From contig NC_053045.1 in the NCBI RefSeq assembly GCF_003473485.1, positions 34,136,494 to 34,200,493 on the forward strand: a stretch of 64,000 nt of DNA, in the 5' to 3' direction. The position numbers were made by a program, and so were the translations under genes. Source of the DNA: Medicago truncatula. Taxonomy: Eukaryota; Streptophyta; Magnoliopsida; Fabales; Fabaceae. The notes below the pieces were generated by a model, which was given only the letters and a program-made list of their open reading frames with translations, was not told where the DNA came from and ran no database searches. Positions within the stretch are counted from its first letter, which is position 1. Each line of letters begins with the position of its first letter. Below, in pieces: positions 29,798-42,873 of the stretch.

Positions 29798-30570
29798 GTC
29801 AGATATGGCTTTCCCGAATCAAAGGTTGACAATCACTTTCCCTCACCTTTTCAACTTTAGTTTCTCTCGCTATTTTTAGTTTGTAAATATCTCGTTTCCA
29901 TTTTTTGTTGTTTCTCAATGAACATGGTTTAATCATAAAATACTCTTTGCTTTAACTTAACTAACTACCTTAGCATCTTGCTCATCTATATTAAGTCCAA
30001 TTTTCCACATTTGTACAGAAGGGAAGTTTCAGAACACTCACATCACATGTGAGACATGGTGAGAAAAGCCAGGAAACTGTTGCAATGTATGAACTAACAA
30101 TGGCTTATGATTAGTTTATACAGTAATGGAAGAATATACACTAACATTGAATGAAAATTCAATTAGCTATAACGAAGGTTTATGACTTGATCATTGATTA
30201 TAGTTGCCACATTCATATGATTGTATGCGCCAAATGTTTGAGGTTAAAATTCAGCTTTCCAAATTTTAAGTTTATTTCAAGGTCCGGGCGTTCCAGACTA
30301 TCCTTGTTTTATGGTAACGGTAAACAATCACTGCGCAACATTTCATCAATGTTGAATGACCAAAATAATGATCCTTAATGTTACCACAACTAAAATACTA
30401 CGATGTTAAACTTAAAAGTCAAATGACAATATAAAAAATTACCACATCTATATTAAGTTAGAAACACACGTTTTATGATTTTTATAAATGCCTAATCAAA
30501 ATTTTTGATCTCAAAATAAGTACAACTCCCCATGTTACAGACTACATTAACTTCGCACAATGGTTTAAAT
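29798..30570. other. Intergenic, no gene seen
   Basis: AT-rich. The right end (30420-30570) is likely the 3' UTR of the minus-strand OST48 gene. Confidence 0.45.
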
Positions 30571-33500
30571 CTACTTGTTGTAAAGATGAACAGCACTGAA
30601 GACAAAGAAACCTGCCATCTGCATCACAATCAAAGAGTTATTACATAAAAGCCATGGAGTTCTCAAGATTCTGCTACAGAACAGAACATATATAGATCTA
30701 ATTAAATCTTCCCAGCTGAAAAATAATGAACAATAGCAACCTAATAACGGCAACTTACATACAAGGAAGAAGTGGCGCTTCAGTATCTCAACAATACTTA
30801 AAGCATATCAGTTATTAAGAAAATAAATGCAATTTTCCAGGTTTTCCCTTCCCCAAGTGTTTTGAATGTATTAAAGATGACATTCAAGATCATATTTCAT
30901 TTTATTGATTATTCCATCCCGATGAGAGAGATATATATTCTTACCATTGAAAATGCTGCACCGTAGTAGGGATAAGCGGCTGGGATAAATCTCTCGTATT
31001 CATTGTGTTTGAAAGGACGGACAGGAATCTACAAGGGAAGTTAAACAATACACATCATGAATTGTACTTGCAGTTTCTTTCTTATTATTATCAATAACTC
31101 CAGTGAAGAAAAAAGTTTCAAAACTACAGGTTGCCAAATATTGGAATTTAATGTGATCTTGTAACAAACTATTGTGATCTTATCCAACAAAAAACATTGA
31201 ATTAGGACCCGTTTGACTATATGCATATGCAAAGCTAATAAATAATGCATAGCTATGTATCGTAGAGGTCACCATCTAAATAGAGTCAAAAGAAAGAGGA
31301 ATTATAAACCCATAAAGGTGTAGGGTGTTTGTTGCTTGTATAAAGCTGCTATATTATATACAATATAGATCCCTGAAGAGAAGTTTTGATGTGATGCTAC
31401 TCAAATACAAAGGAAAATCTAATGATGCAGAAAGGGGTTGAATTTTTGTGAGGAAAAATCATGTTTGGATAGAATGGTTCTTAAAAATATTGATATATTA
31501 AAGGATTGGAAATTACCTGCTTTGCTAAAGATAAGCTTGTATATCCAAGTCTATCATACTCCACTTTGAACTGGAAAACCCCATAGACATCTGGAACCTT
31601 AAACGATGTGAAATAACGACCCTGAAAGAGAACATGCAATCCCTTGAATATCAATCAAGAGTTTATTTGAGAAAAATTAAGACTCTGTTCAAATGAAAAT
31701 TTCAAAGAACCTTGTTGTCATTTGATAAAGTCTTCAAGACATAGGGGCTCATCATGTAAAATTGAACTTGAACATCATCAGCTACATAAGGTTCCCATGT
31801 TGTCCCAGACCACTCATAAATCTCAACAGAGTATTCCTATAAAAAGATTTGAAAAGCGAGCATCAGCCAAAGTACATTTTTAATGAAAGAATACATGGCA
31901 TACATAAGCAATGAAATAATATTCAAATTACCAAATCATCGTTGATCCTATAGATAGATGGTTCGTTAGTTTCCCCAACTTTGTGGTGTTGCACATTCAC
32001 CGCCTTAATGTCAACACATTAAGCAAAATCATATCAATTAACAGTAATGAAGCTAAATGACGATGTCAAATATCAAATAAATGAACAATGAGAATAAAAT
32101 TGGCTAGTGTATTTTTATCGTACCTTGAGGTGACCTCTTTCGTGGAAAACCCATTTGCTAACTTCAGTCAAGAACTGCTCATTACCTGACTTGTCGTGTC
32201 TGTTGTTCCATAAAAAAACAGAAATTACTAAAGTTTCTGTTACAGAGAGTATGTATGTTCCACAAAAAAATCATATCCTAGAGTGTGAGAGAGATATTGG
32301 CTAGTGTAAGTAGATTGGATGCAGCACAAGCATACTACAATAGCTATAAAAAAATGTATTATAGCAGGGTTGATAGCCTAAGTAGTAACTCCGGTACCTC
32401 TAAAAAAAAAAGTAGCAACTCCAGTAGTGAAGAACTTTTTGACAGCAACAACAACCAAGCCTTATCCCACTAAGTGAGGTCGGCTACATGGATAAAATTA
32501 CACCATAATGTTCTATCATAAACCATGTCTCGATCCAACTCATTAATCTCTAGATCTTTCTTAATAGTTTCTCATATAGTTTTATCATAAACCATGTCTC
32601 GATCCAACTCATTAATCTCTAGATCTTTCTTAATAGTTTCTCAAAAAGTTTTACCAGGTCTTCCTCTGCCTCTAGTTTTTCTTTTATAATTTCTCGACAG
32701 AAAACAGGAAAAAGAAAATGCTTAACACTTTACTCACTTGGTTGGACTGCCAGCTTTCTGCACACCTGAATTGAAAAATCTGCCAAAAAAATCCAAGTTA
32801 ATGAAAGTAAAGTGAGCTTCAGAGTTTACACATTTAACATCATAAAACCCAGGCTAAGAAGATCAAGTGAGTCTTCCATACCGGTTGCTGAACATGCTCA
32901 ATGAGCCAGAGATCAATATCCGAGCATTATTTCTCGCCTGACGATTAAAATTGAAATAATAAACAAGGAATCACGACTTAGTTTCAAAATAAATCTCTTA
33001 AAAATCATAACAGCATGCAATTAACAGTAAAATGTATGCAATGTATGTCCTATAAATGGAAACAACAAAAAGATAAAGGTGAAAATAGTCAATATATACT
33101 TGACATCAGATACGCAAAAACATACTCCCTCCGTTTTTTATCTTTTGATGTTTTAGCTCTTGGCACAAGTCTTAGGGAGTAATTAAAGTATAGAAATATT
33201 TGTATGTTTTGGACTAAAATGTCCTTATTTATGATTAAATTCACATGTGATAAGCCAAAGGTCACAACTAGTTTTATGGTGTGTTTTTCAACAAGGGTAA
33301 ACTTGGGAAAAAATATTAAATATACTAAAATGTCAAATATTTTGGAATATAGTTGAAGTCCTAAAACATCAAAAGAAAAAAAAATGGAGGGAGTATATAT
33401 TTTTGCATGTATACTATTCCGTGAAGGAAATGGATAACTTTAAATGAAACAAAAGAGTCATTAAGAATAATTCTTCCATGCATATTTCAAAAGCGAGAGA

Positions 33501-35263
33501 ACAATGATATGACAGCGAGAGAAGTTCAACTAGGATAGCAAAAATTACAATGGCACACATACACAGTAGGAGGATGAGATATTGACAAACCTGTATAACT
33601 GAAACTAATGAGATTGAAGATCCAAGGAGTGATGGAGGACTTGTCAACTTAGATTTCGGGTTGGCAGAAAAAGCCGTAGGAGATGCTGATAGAACTTTCA
33701 ACACCTGAATTGAAATACATAAAAGAAGTGTAAACAAACTAATGCAAACTTATCAACGCAATAATGCTTGTGATGACATTTGAACTAAAATTCAGAAATA
33801 TTATTACCAGGCTATTGGAAGGATTTAATGAATGTGCAATTCCCTGGAAAAGTACTGGAGCCTGTTGCACGTAATGAGAAAAGGAAATAAGCAAAAACAA
33901 CTTCAAGGACTCAAAACAGTTAAGACATTGCAGAAATAAAAGTAATATCAATGCCCTGAACGTTTATCAAGCATAATGCAGTTAACTATTAAATTAACAA
34001 TGCACTTGCCTCAATTTTTTTGCTTCCCAAGATCACATCAGACTTGATAAAATCATCGCTAGCAATCAATGTATGATCCCCTTCGGTAGCAGAGACTGCA
34101 TATCCAGCATGATCTACAACAACGGCACCATAATCCTAGGAAAAATAAACAGAATAAAAATGCATAAGTAAAGAGGGATCTGTTCCACAAAACATGTTTC
34201 TGAGCTTATCACTTCTGGCTTATAAGCTCATATTACTAAAAAAAGATCCGTTTGATAACTGTCATTATCTCACAAGCTTACGACTTATTTTTACTAGCTT
34301 ATAGCGTGTTTTGATAAACTAATTCAAGGAGCTTAGAGCTTATCATTTTTTTCTCTCAATTTAACCCTGTAATCATAATTGGAAAAAAAATAATATACCT
34401 TTTTTCCGTCATTTCATATTTATAAATTAGTTCAATTGCTAAATTTATCAAACACTACAAATTCAACCAAGAAGCCAGCTTATTAGCTATTCGCCATAAG
34501 TTCATCTGTTATAAGCTAGCTTATCAACTATTCACTGTTTTTTAACAAACAGAACCTTAATTACATAAACAACCAAAACCAACATACAAATGATAATAGT
34601 AGCCAAGCACATTGCACAACCAAAACATAAACACATAACTGAGAAAATGTTAATCTACAAAAACTCATTCACCCAATAAATTAAACTATAATCACCTCAT
34701 CAAAGTCCACTCCACACTCAGTAGCAATTTCCCTGATTAAATCAGATGCATTGCTATCAGCAGCAACTATCAAATCATGACCAGAATCAACAAAAGCCAA
34801 AATAGCAGCAGCATCAATTGATCCTCCAAAACCTACACATCACAACCCAAAAAACCCATTTCCATAAAAATCGAAAATTTAACACATACATAAGCTAAAA
34901 CCAACATTTTCTAAATACCCATTTCACAAAAGGTTCGAAAAACCAAGATCTAACAAACAATTAAAAATGGGGGAAATTGAAAAAATTGCGAAACTCACGT
35001 TCAATTGTTGGGGAAAACAAGACTAATGCATCGTAAAGATACTGTCCGTATCTCTGAAGCGCGATTTTGGGGTCATCGGCGAGCTTGAAATCGAGATCGA
35101 ATCCACGAGATTGAAGAGATTTGAAGTAGAGAGAGTGGGAAGATTTGATGGCGAAGTCATCGAGTAAGACAAGGATGCGTCGATCTGAAGGTTTATCGGG
35201 GGTGAAGGAATTGCATAGAATTGGAATGAGAGTGAGGAAGAGAAAGATGATGAGTTTCGCCAT
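30571..35263 (-). CDS. OST48: Oligosaccharyltransferase 48 kDa subunit (OST48/DDOST; Arabidopsis DGL1)
   Basis: Thirteen exons read on the minus strand: 35263-34999, 34832-34696, 34135-34010, 33861-33808, 33704-33591, 32937-32882, 32779-32738, 32199-32124, 32003-31932, 31836-31711, 31621-31517, 31028-30945, 30618-30571. They total 1305 bases, or 434 residues plus stop, close to the family length. Recognisable blocks: a signal peptide (about 1-19), [108 protein letters not shown] and [16 protein letters not shown], then a C-terminal membrane segment ([15 protein letters not shown]). The protein is an ER subunit of the complex that transfers lipid-linked oligosaccharide to Asn in nascent proteins. 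All introns are GT-AG except that after exon 3, which reads GAG|GCAAGT (GC-AG). Phases join cleanly and no defect is seen. Confidence 0.93.
32440..32690 (-). mobile_element. RTE-type LINE 3' fragment in an OST48 intron
   Basis: AGCCTTATCCCACTAAGTGA, then GGTCGGCTACATGGAT and GGTCTTCCTCTGCCTC, is the mirrored 3' end of plant RTE-clade LINEs (compare 45101-45540). A segment of about 68 bp containing ATAAACCATGTCTCGATCCA is present twice in tandem (about 32518-32583 and 32586-32650). It lies in intron 7, between 32200 and 32737. Confidence 0.6.
33125..33393. mobile_element. Stowaway-type MITE in an OST48 intron
   Basis: Flanked by TA on both sides (33123-33124 and 33394-33395), starting CTCCCTCCGTTTTTTATC and ending with its inverse (TTTTTTTTTATGG-type tract then GGAGGGAG). 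Inner inverted blocks TTTTGATGTTTTAG and CTAAAACATCAAAAG confirm the foldback. It is 269 bp and sits in intron 5 (32938-33590). Confidence 0.8.
34190..34560. repeat. AGCTTATAAGCT-type repeat in OST48 intron 2
   Basis: Repeated CTTATAAGCTCAT, TAGCTTATAGCG, TTATAAGCTAGCTTATCAAC and AACAAACAGAACC phrases form a loosely inverted, non-coding repeat, probably a decayed MITE. It lies between exons 3 and 2. Confidence 0.5.
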
Positions 35264-37126
35264 TTTTGTGAGAGCAATGCAAGAGTGTGACTCTGTTTTG
35301 GAGTCTATGGTGTTGTTAAAGTCTTCTTCTTCTTTCTATGGTATTTTTTGTTAATTTGGTTTTGGACCCTTGAAAATTATTATTTTTAGTTTTTGACTGT
35401 TTATTGTTGAATTTGGGATGGAGTGATACCAGGGCTCGATTTGATTCAGTAAACATGAGAAAATTGTTAATTAGACTCTATAATTTAGATTATACTCCCT
35501 TTCATTAGTATTTTTTGTCAAATAATCTATAATGGTTAGATTCACACACTAAAGTGTGGACTGTTGTTGGTAGTTACCAATTAAATTACACTTGCGCAAT
35601 CCTCTTTCAATAATTTAGCTTGGGAAAATGGGATAAGATTGTTGTTGAAATGTTTACATGCTATAAATTTCATTCTTAATAACGAATTTGTACCGATGAT
35701 TAAATCTAACGACAATTTTATTGGATTTCACCATTGAGAGACTTAATAGAACTCTCACTATATAAGGCGGCTAACTTAAGTTTTGTTAGCTAAGAAATGA
35801 ATAATGTATGCATAGAGATGAGAGTATACCTAGCCGAGTTAGCCTTAGTAAAGCATATATCTGATTTGATAAAAATAAAAAAAGAAATTAATGTGTAACT
35901 TATAGATTGTCATAAGACCTTATTTTTAGGTCTGAATTTGGCTTTTAGAAATGCATTGAGTTCTTGCTATATAAAAAAAGAAAAAAAAAAAAAAAAAAAA
36001 AAAAAGAATAATTGTATGCGTAGGAATGAGCGTTTTGAATATGGGCTTTCCGGCTTGTAGATGTGTCCATATTTTATATCAAGAATTAAAAAAAAAATAT
36101 ATTTAAATTTAAATAAAAAATGTGCAAGTGTTTTCAGATTTTTTTTGTCATAAACTAGTACAATGCACCTTTGATACTGGGTAGTAGAATGTGAGGGCTA
36201 AACAATAGGGGTTGATCTAGTGGGGGACGTTAAACTCTCACAGTTTAGCGAATCAATGTTTGAATCTCGATCACAAGAGTTGTCACTTTAGTGCCCCTTA
36301 CTGCTTACCTATGAAAAAATAATGTGAGCTAAAAAATTTATTATTAAGAGGGCTGAAAATTTAAGATATATAATATGGTTGTACAAACTTAGTCTTGCTT
36401 TCAATTTACTTGCATTGCATGGTATATTTTAAAGGTTTTGGTAAATTGTGTTCTAGAGGCTCACTATGGACGGAGTAAGTTTTAAAATTCAAAGAATATT
36501 GATAGACATAATGATATTTACAGGTTCAACGAGAGTTGAACCTATGTTCTTACGTGGTATGAGTCAACTCCTTAACAATAAGACCAACTTACATTCTCAT
36601 TTTATACTATTATTTGATATTTGATTCAACAGTAATTGATTTTTCTAGATGTAATGTTGACTTTGTTTTGTGAAAAAACGTTGTCTTGAATTGATTGAAG
36701 TTACATCACTATTGTTGATATTGTAAAAATTTGCACAGTAATGAACTAATGTTGTCTCAATGACATTACAATGAAATTGCAGAACCCCTTAAAAACTCAT
36801 ATGTTGTGGATATGATTACTGTTATAAACTGCAATCAATTTAAAACCTTAGGCAACATACACATTGTGGATCCTCTAAGAAATGAGCTAGTTGAAAATAC
36901 CAATTAACTCCCATGAAATACATCTGTGTCATAAATTTATTATGAAGTGCACATGATTACAAAAGTATGAACTTTACAAAGTGTACATTTTTTCCCCTCA
37001 AGAAGAAAATGAATAACAAGGTTCATGATCCAACCAATCTTATACCACCAACAATAAACACAACAAGATTTCAATTTGAATATCATCATAACAATTGAAT
37101 AAAACATTTTAGCTCTTCAAGAGAAA
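35264..37126. other. Intergenic between OST48 and FQR1-like, with tRNA-like repeat relics
   Basis: The left end holds the OST48 promoter. A 30-base A-run lies near 35976-36005. 36205-36300 (GGGGTTGATCTAGTGGGGGA, then GTTTGAATCTCGATCACAAG) and, on the minus strand, 36525-36600 (GTTGGTCTTATTGTTAAGGA, then CATAGGTTCAACTCTCG) resemble decayed tRNA-derived SINEs. The right end (36930-37126) is likely the 3' UTR of the next gene. No protein gene is seen. Confidence 0.45.
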
Positions 37127-39000
37127 CTAGCTTTTCTGGCCTAACTTCTTGACTATATTAGCCATGTATCTACCTTGATACTCAGCAAGTGCCAACTCAG
37201 CTTCAGTTGCTTGTCTTGAACCATCTCCTGCATAGGTTCCAGCACCATATGGAGTTCCACCTCTAATTGAGTCCATTTCAAACATTCCAGCACCAAAAGT
37301 ATATCCAATAGGAACATACAGCATTCCATGGTGGACTAATTGTGTTATTGCTGTCCAGCTACATTTACAATAGAAATTACATAAATTAATCATATTACTA
37401 TTACTAGTCACATAATAATATCTATTTATTCCTACCACATGTTGATTCATTGGCTTGTGGAAATTTTGCTACAAATTAAAATCCTCTATAATCCAAAAAA
37501 GTCCTTCAATCATACCCCACCCTTGACCTCTACCCCCAATTAATTAGTTCCTTCAGTGCCACAAATATCTAGTTGGTATGACACAAACCACAAGCACATG
37601 TGGTATTGTACAAAACTTACTCTCATTTTGATGAACTTTTATTGTTTGATTGTCTCCAACAGAATAAAGAATATTCTGTAACAAGTTTTCACTTTTAAAG
37701 CAAAACAAAGTAGTCTAACAATTAATTACAAGGCTTTATTTTCTTTTTAAATAACTGTAATCAATGTCTTCGACTCTAAAATCGCTTAGGTATTCTACAA
37801 CTTTGACTCTTTGAGTTTGCCATGACACTAATCCTAAAGTCGAGGTTTAATCACACTTAACAAGTTTTTATCTCTGTTAAAGAATTCTACATCGGATAAA
37901 ATATGGCATGAACATGTGTTTATAAATGGGACAATCCTCACTTCATAAGTTGATTTTGTAGGGTTGAGTTAAGTTCAACCACAATTTCTAAGATGGTATC
38001 AGATCCTTAGTTAAGATCCATTGAACCACCTGCTACGAGGTTTCGGATTTCTATGAAGCTACTCTCATGTTTGTTTTGTGGAGATCAAATTATCATCCTC
38101 TCACCCACAAGCTCAACCTGTCTTGTCAAATGGGCCACAATATTTGACTAATAACAATTTTGTTGTTGTTAGTTGAAGGAGTTAAATGTGTGACTTCCTT
38201 ATCACTCCAACTTCGATATTCCTCCTTTCAAACCACCAAATCACCTTATAACTCGTGATAACAGTTTATTAATTCTAATCTAACAAGTAATAATAATGAT
38301 GATCATAATATGCATATAATCTCAATGTAACAATTTATGCAAAAACTACTTTAGAACAACTTTTTCAATCTTAAGAAGAATCAATCAAATTATAATCATA
38401 TAAACTTTAGAAATTGCATCAAAGAAAATTATAAAAACTTTAGGAAAATAAAAAAAATTAAAGACCCTCTTACGCTGTAGTTTCTTGGCCACCACCTTGA
38501 GTACCAGTACTAACAAAAAACCCAGCAGGAACACCAGCAAGCTTCTGTTCCTTCCACAATTGCCCCGTGGAATCGAAAAGTCCCTTCATCTGCGCCGCCA
38601 TACTACCAAACCTCGTCGGAAACCCAAACAACAACCCATCAGCCTCCGCCAAATTCTCAGCAGATATCAAAGGAACCTCATCATCTTTCTCAGGTGCTTT
38701 CATTAGTTCCAACACTTCCTTTGGCAGTGTCTCTACGACACGGTACAAAAACCCTTCAACACCATCAACAGAATCAACCCCTTTTTTCAATGATCTTGCT
38801 AATGATTCCACATGACCATACATTGAGTAAAAAACAATGTAAACTTTCAGCTTTTTCACTGCTTCTGATGTTGTTGCTACATCTATGCTTCTACTTGTTG
38901 TTTCAGTTTCTGGAATTTGGCTTTCAACACTAAGAGGTTCATTCTCTTCTGTAGTTGGTGCTTTTTTCTTGCTTGGTATGCAACCTCTTCCTTTCCCCAT
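37127..39000 (-). CDS. WrbA/FQR1-like NAD(P)H:quinone oxidoreductase with N-terminal extension
   Basis: Two exons, 39000-38474 and 37358-37127, joined at ETTA|WTAIT, give 252 residues. The core from about residue 51 is a flavodoxin-like WrbA fold: [17 protein letters not shown] (FMN phosphate loop), [42 protein letters not shown] and [20 protein letters not shown], and the C-terminal EYQGRYMA. Such enzymes perform two-electron reduction of quinones with NAD(P)H and FMN, avoiding semiquinone radicals. A polar extension of about 50 residues starting [13 protein letters not shown] precedes the core, as in the Arabidopsis FQR1-like 2 type (At4g36750). Gly2 and Cys7 suggest myristoylation and palmitoylation, hence membrane attachment (inference). 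The intron (37359-38473) has GT-AG ends and holds no recognised element. Confidence 0.9.
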
Positions 39001-39510
39001 TGAAATTTTGAAATATCAATTGGTCAAATGTATTTTGGTAAGATAGTTTCTAAATAATGTACAAATAAAGCAATGATTAGTTTCTTCTTTGTCTTTCTTG
39101 CTAAACAAGATATTATGATAGAAATTGATTAGTGAAGGTTAATTTGGATTATGTGATTAAATTTTGTGTAATGGTAATGACAAAAAGAAAAGGAAAAAGA
39201 CAGATAGGTGGGTGGGTGGAAAACAATGCAACGTGAAGGTGCTTGGATTAGACTTCACTTATATGAGCTGTTTTGATTTTAATAATTTAATTAACGAAGA
39301 TAAAATGAATTAGCAAATGGTTTATTCGCTGGCATGCTATCTTATGAATTAAAAAGACAACTATATATTATATATTTGTTTATTTGTGAATGAAAGTCGA
39401 AAGCACAACGTGGTGTGAGCATCTTTTTAGGATATTATTTTTTTTGGTAAATTATTTATTATGATAGATGGTAAAAATAATAAAACAAAAACACAAAAAA
39501 TCTATTCACA

Positions 39511-39580
39511 TAAGTGTAGCTCAGTTGATAAACAAATAACATAATATATATCAGGAGTCGGGGTTCGAACCTCAAACACA
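39511..39580 (+). repeat. tRNA-derived short repeat (SINE-like), copy 4
   Basis: GTGTAGCTCAGTTGATAAAC, then ATAATATATATCAGGAGTCG and GGGTTCGAACCTCAAACACA. This copy has the best-preserved A and B boxes, but the stems do not form a tRNA. Confidence 0.55.
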
Positions 39581-40870
39581 TTACTTATTCACTCTTAATA
39601 TGTGAATTTATATCTACCAAACTACTAAAAAAACACATAACATTTTCTCAAAGGAAATATAGACCTCAATGCAGATAATTAAGGGACACACATAGAAATT
39701 AAAAAAGAGTAAAAATATAACATGGGTATTTGAACTAAAGGTTAGGTGGCCTTTGAAACTTAACACTAGTAGATTAAAATTTCTTTGCCGGCTGCTTCCA
39801 GCTCAATTTTTTTCCCTATAGAGTTTCTTTATTGAGATCATCATATTCAAGATGTGTCTCATCCTAAATATGAGTACATACTTAGTCAAAATTCAAAAAT
39901 TAATTTTTCATATCGTAAAAGTTTAGTTCATTTCACTATACCTAACATTTGTGGGTAGCTTTCAAGTATTATTAGATCTAAAAGTTATTGATTCCTTACA
40001 AAAAAAAAATTATTGATTTAATTCACCAAAAATGGATTAATTATATGGTGAGGAAGTAAGACAAAATTTATACGATGTTCTAGTTAGTTTCAACCATTAG
40101 ATTAATAAGTTTTATTATTGGATCAAAAGTGATAAGATGTGATTTATTGATCTAAGGGTAGAAACACATTTGTGTATGATGTAAAACTAATTTACATATA
40201 CACATTAGTCTAAGCTTAAAAAAAAAAGTATTGATCGCTATAAAATGATTATATTTTTTAATTTCTATATATGTTTTTTCTTTTACGGGATTTTATATAT
40301 AGGTTGGACGTCGATGTTATTTTGCAATTATTGGTAAGTTACACCTAACTACTCCATCCGGTCTCATAGTGGTGGGAATGATTCCTAGAACAAAAACAAA
40401 TGAACAACCTTCTAACAAATTTGATTATTATTTTTGTATGACTTGGAAAAATTAATTATTTAGTCAAATAAGCCTTCGTTTTTTTCTTCATACCTTTGTG
40501 TCACCAGTGACGTTTAATACTGATGATATTCACTGCGAATGTGGAAGATACTTGCATGATGTTGAGTTAATCCCATTAGACTCTTAATTACTTCTAAAGC
40601 AATTTTTTTACGAAATAATCTTCCTAAAAAGCACATCATGAGAAGAAAAGTATTCGAAAATAAGTGTATTTTAATATAGCATTGATACTTTATTTCAATT
40701 CTCTTCAAATTAGTATTGTGTTTCACTCACAAGAGTTATGGAAATTGGTTTGCTCTTCTAACGGTAATAACGGTTTTTGATCTGGATTGAAATCTTGAAA
40801 ATATCTTATATGTTTGATTGAAATATTCTGCAACTAAGTTGGTCAAATCATGCGACTAAAGTGTGTCCTC

Positions 40871-40960
40871 GTGAGCCTAGTTCAGTTGATATGGACAATG
40901 CATAATATATGCAAGCTTCAGGGTTTAAACCTCAGCCACCAAAAAAAAAAAAAAAAAAAA
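40871..40960 (+). repeat. tRNA-derived short repeat (SINE-like), copy 5
   Basis: GTGAGCCTAGTTCAGTTGAT, then GACAATGCATAATATATGCA and GGGTTTAAACCTCAGCCACC, ending in a 20-base A-run, as expected for a retroposed copy. Confidence 0.6.
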
Positions 40961-41557
40961 ATACGACTAAAGTGTAGCTTAAAAGGCTGCAGATGATATG
41001 TTTGGTTTTAGTTTTCGTAGGAGATAAAATTTTGATTCTAAAGATGTATAAAAATGATTTTGATATCTTTAGATGCTTAGGAACAGAATTGATTTCACTT
41101 TCATTGTAACTTGAGGTTTGAAATTGAAACTTTTACCACTGTAATTGATTTTTGTTAAATTTGGTTGTTCAATTTAGTTTTACATTTTTTTCATCGACAC
41201 ATTCAACTCGCTTTTAATTAAAATAAATTTATTCAAAAACAATTTTTATCACCATAAAACCAAACAAACATGTGGTTTACAACTTCAACTCATTCGTCCA
41301 TCTCTAATTTCTGGTCCTTTTAAGATTTAAGTGCTCATATTAAAATGTAGATATTTTAGACTTTTTAATACTTAATTCATTTAGTGAAATTAAATTTATT
41401 TAATGCATTTTTTATTTTTTATTTTTTTATAGGTTTCCTCCACTAGAGATAATCATATTTGAGACATGTTAGAGAGAGTGTGGGCTCCTCTCTCAACCAA
41501 AATTCGATCTTTGGTTTGCCACACCGCGGGAGTTTAGACTCAACCCCCGTTGGTATG

Positions 41558-42873
41558 TGTGCTCGTGATTTTCGGATATCAAACCATTAATTGATTTGAA
41601 TCGTCAATCTTTGAACTCTCGATTTTTATTCGTGGGAAAGGAAAAAATGAGTAAAAACCCTTGTCGAGACTTTGGATTCGGGGGTTGGTTACGCGAAGGG
41701 AAGGTGTTAGCACCCTAAGCGTCTATGGTATTCCATAGGAACCTCTTACCTAAATTATCTTGTGCTAAATTGATTTGCTTACTTGAAAATTATTACCTAA
41801 AAATCTAAGTGAAAGAATGGAGGAAGAAGAAGCATGTTTTTGGTTATTTTTATTTGATTTGGAAGGATGAGTGTCCTTGGCCTACGTACCCGTGAGAGAT
41901 CAAAACCTCGTAGTTCGGGGTAGAAATTGACGTTTGATTTGTTGTGTGTTTTTTATTAGTTTTGAAAAAGATTTTAAAATGAAAAGCCAAGTGGAAAATA
42001 AGAATTTGTTTGTGTTTTTTATATTAAAAGAAAAGAGACTCAAAGTAAAATTAAATTGATTAATATTTGATTAAGAAAAAAAATAAAATGAACGATAGCT
42101 TGATTGAAAATCAAGGTTTATTATGAAAATATTTTTGTGGTTTTTGTTATTTGAATGTTTTTGTTATTTTGAATGATAAATAAAACTTAAAGCAAAAGCA
42201 TGAGAATTTTGTAGTGAGGTTGGATCACCACAAAATCTCTTAACATAATCTAATTTTTTTTTGCATTTTTTATAACATAAGAGCAAAATAAAATAAAAAT
42301 AAATACCTTGAAATCGAAAGTGACAGAAAGGAGCAGAAAAAGAAGAAAGACTCGTCAACACAAGTCGAAGAAGGGAGAAGAGAGGAAAAGCACATGAAAC
42401 ATCGACTGTGTATTTCAGGGTCCAGAATGCATTGTGTGAGCTCTCTATTTATAGAGAAATTTCACAACTAATAGGTGAGAAACTTTGGGAACAAGTAATT
42501 CATTTAGTACAAAAATATGTCAATTGTCTACCAAAATATATCATATTGAGTATAAAAATATATTATTCAGTACATAAATATGTTATTCGGTACATAAATA
42601 TATATTATTGAGTATCAAAATATATTTCAGATCAAGTACTAAAATATATTAGATTGCCTATCAAAGTATTTCGGATTGTGTTCCAAAATATTCTAGATTG
42701 CATTCTAAAATATTTTAGCAAAACATGGAGACAAAGAAAAGCACTTTTTAATAATGATTAAATTAAATATTTAATTTATCATTTCCAAATAATATTTTTT
42801 CCAGTGCTTACTTCGTTCACACAATTATGTACCCCCATTATATAATCTTAAGGTCAAAAATTGGGGTATGACA
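41558..42873 (-). mobile_element. Solo LTR, 1.32 kb, minus orientation, Ogre-like
   Basis: Runs from TGTGCTCGTG to GGGGTATGACA and is flanked on both sides by the exact 5-bp target duplication GTATG (41553-41557 and 42874-42878). The reverse complement begins TGTCATACCCCAATTTTTG, which I recognise as the LTR start typical of Ogre-type Ty3/gypsy elements in legumes. The interior contains GGGGGTTGGTTACGCGAAGG and GGTGTTAGCACCCTAAGCGT, and repeated AAATATATTATTGAGTA-type units (42530-42720). No internal coding region remains. Confidence 0.8.

Larger units (their letters stand above)
39001..41557. other. Intergenic, mainly repeats
   Basis: Left end: FQR1-like promoter region. Contains two SINE-like copies (listed separately). 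CTACTCCATCCGGTCTCATA near 40351 resembles one Stowaway MITE end, but no matching end was found. No gene seen. Confidence 0.45.

Noticed and set aside
35023-35354. Extra small genes overlapping the OST48 first exon
   Set aside because: The frames are alternative-phase or antisense readings of OST48 exon 1, whose product matches the family.
38485-38933. Plus-strand frames over the FQR1-like exon 1
   Set aside because: They are antisense shadows of a well-supported coding exon.
40345-40470. Complete Stowaway MITE near 40.35 kb
   Set aside because: Only one end-like sequence (CTACTCCATCCGG) is visible and no mirrored partner was found.
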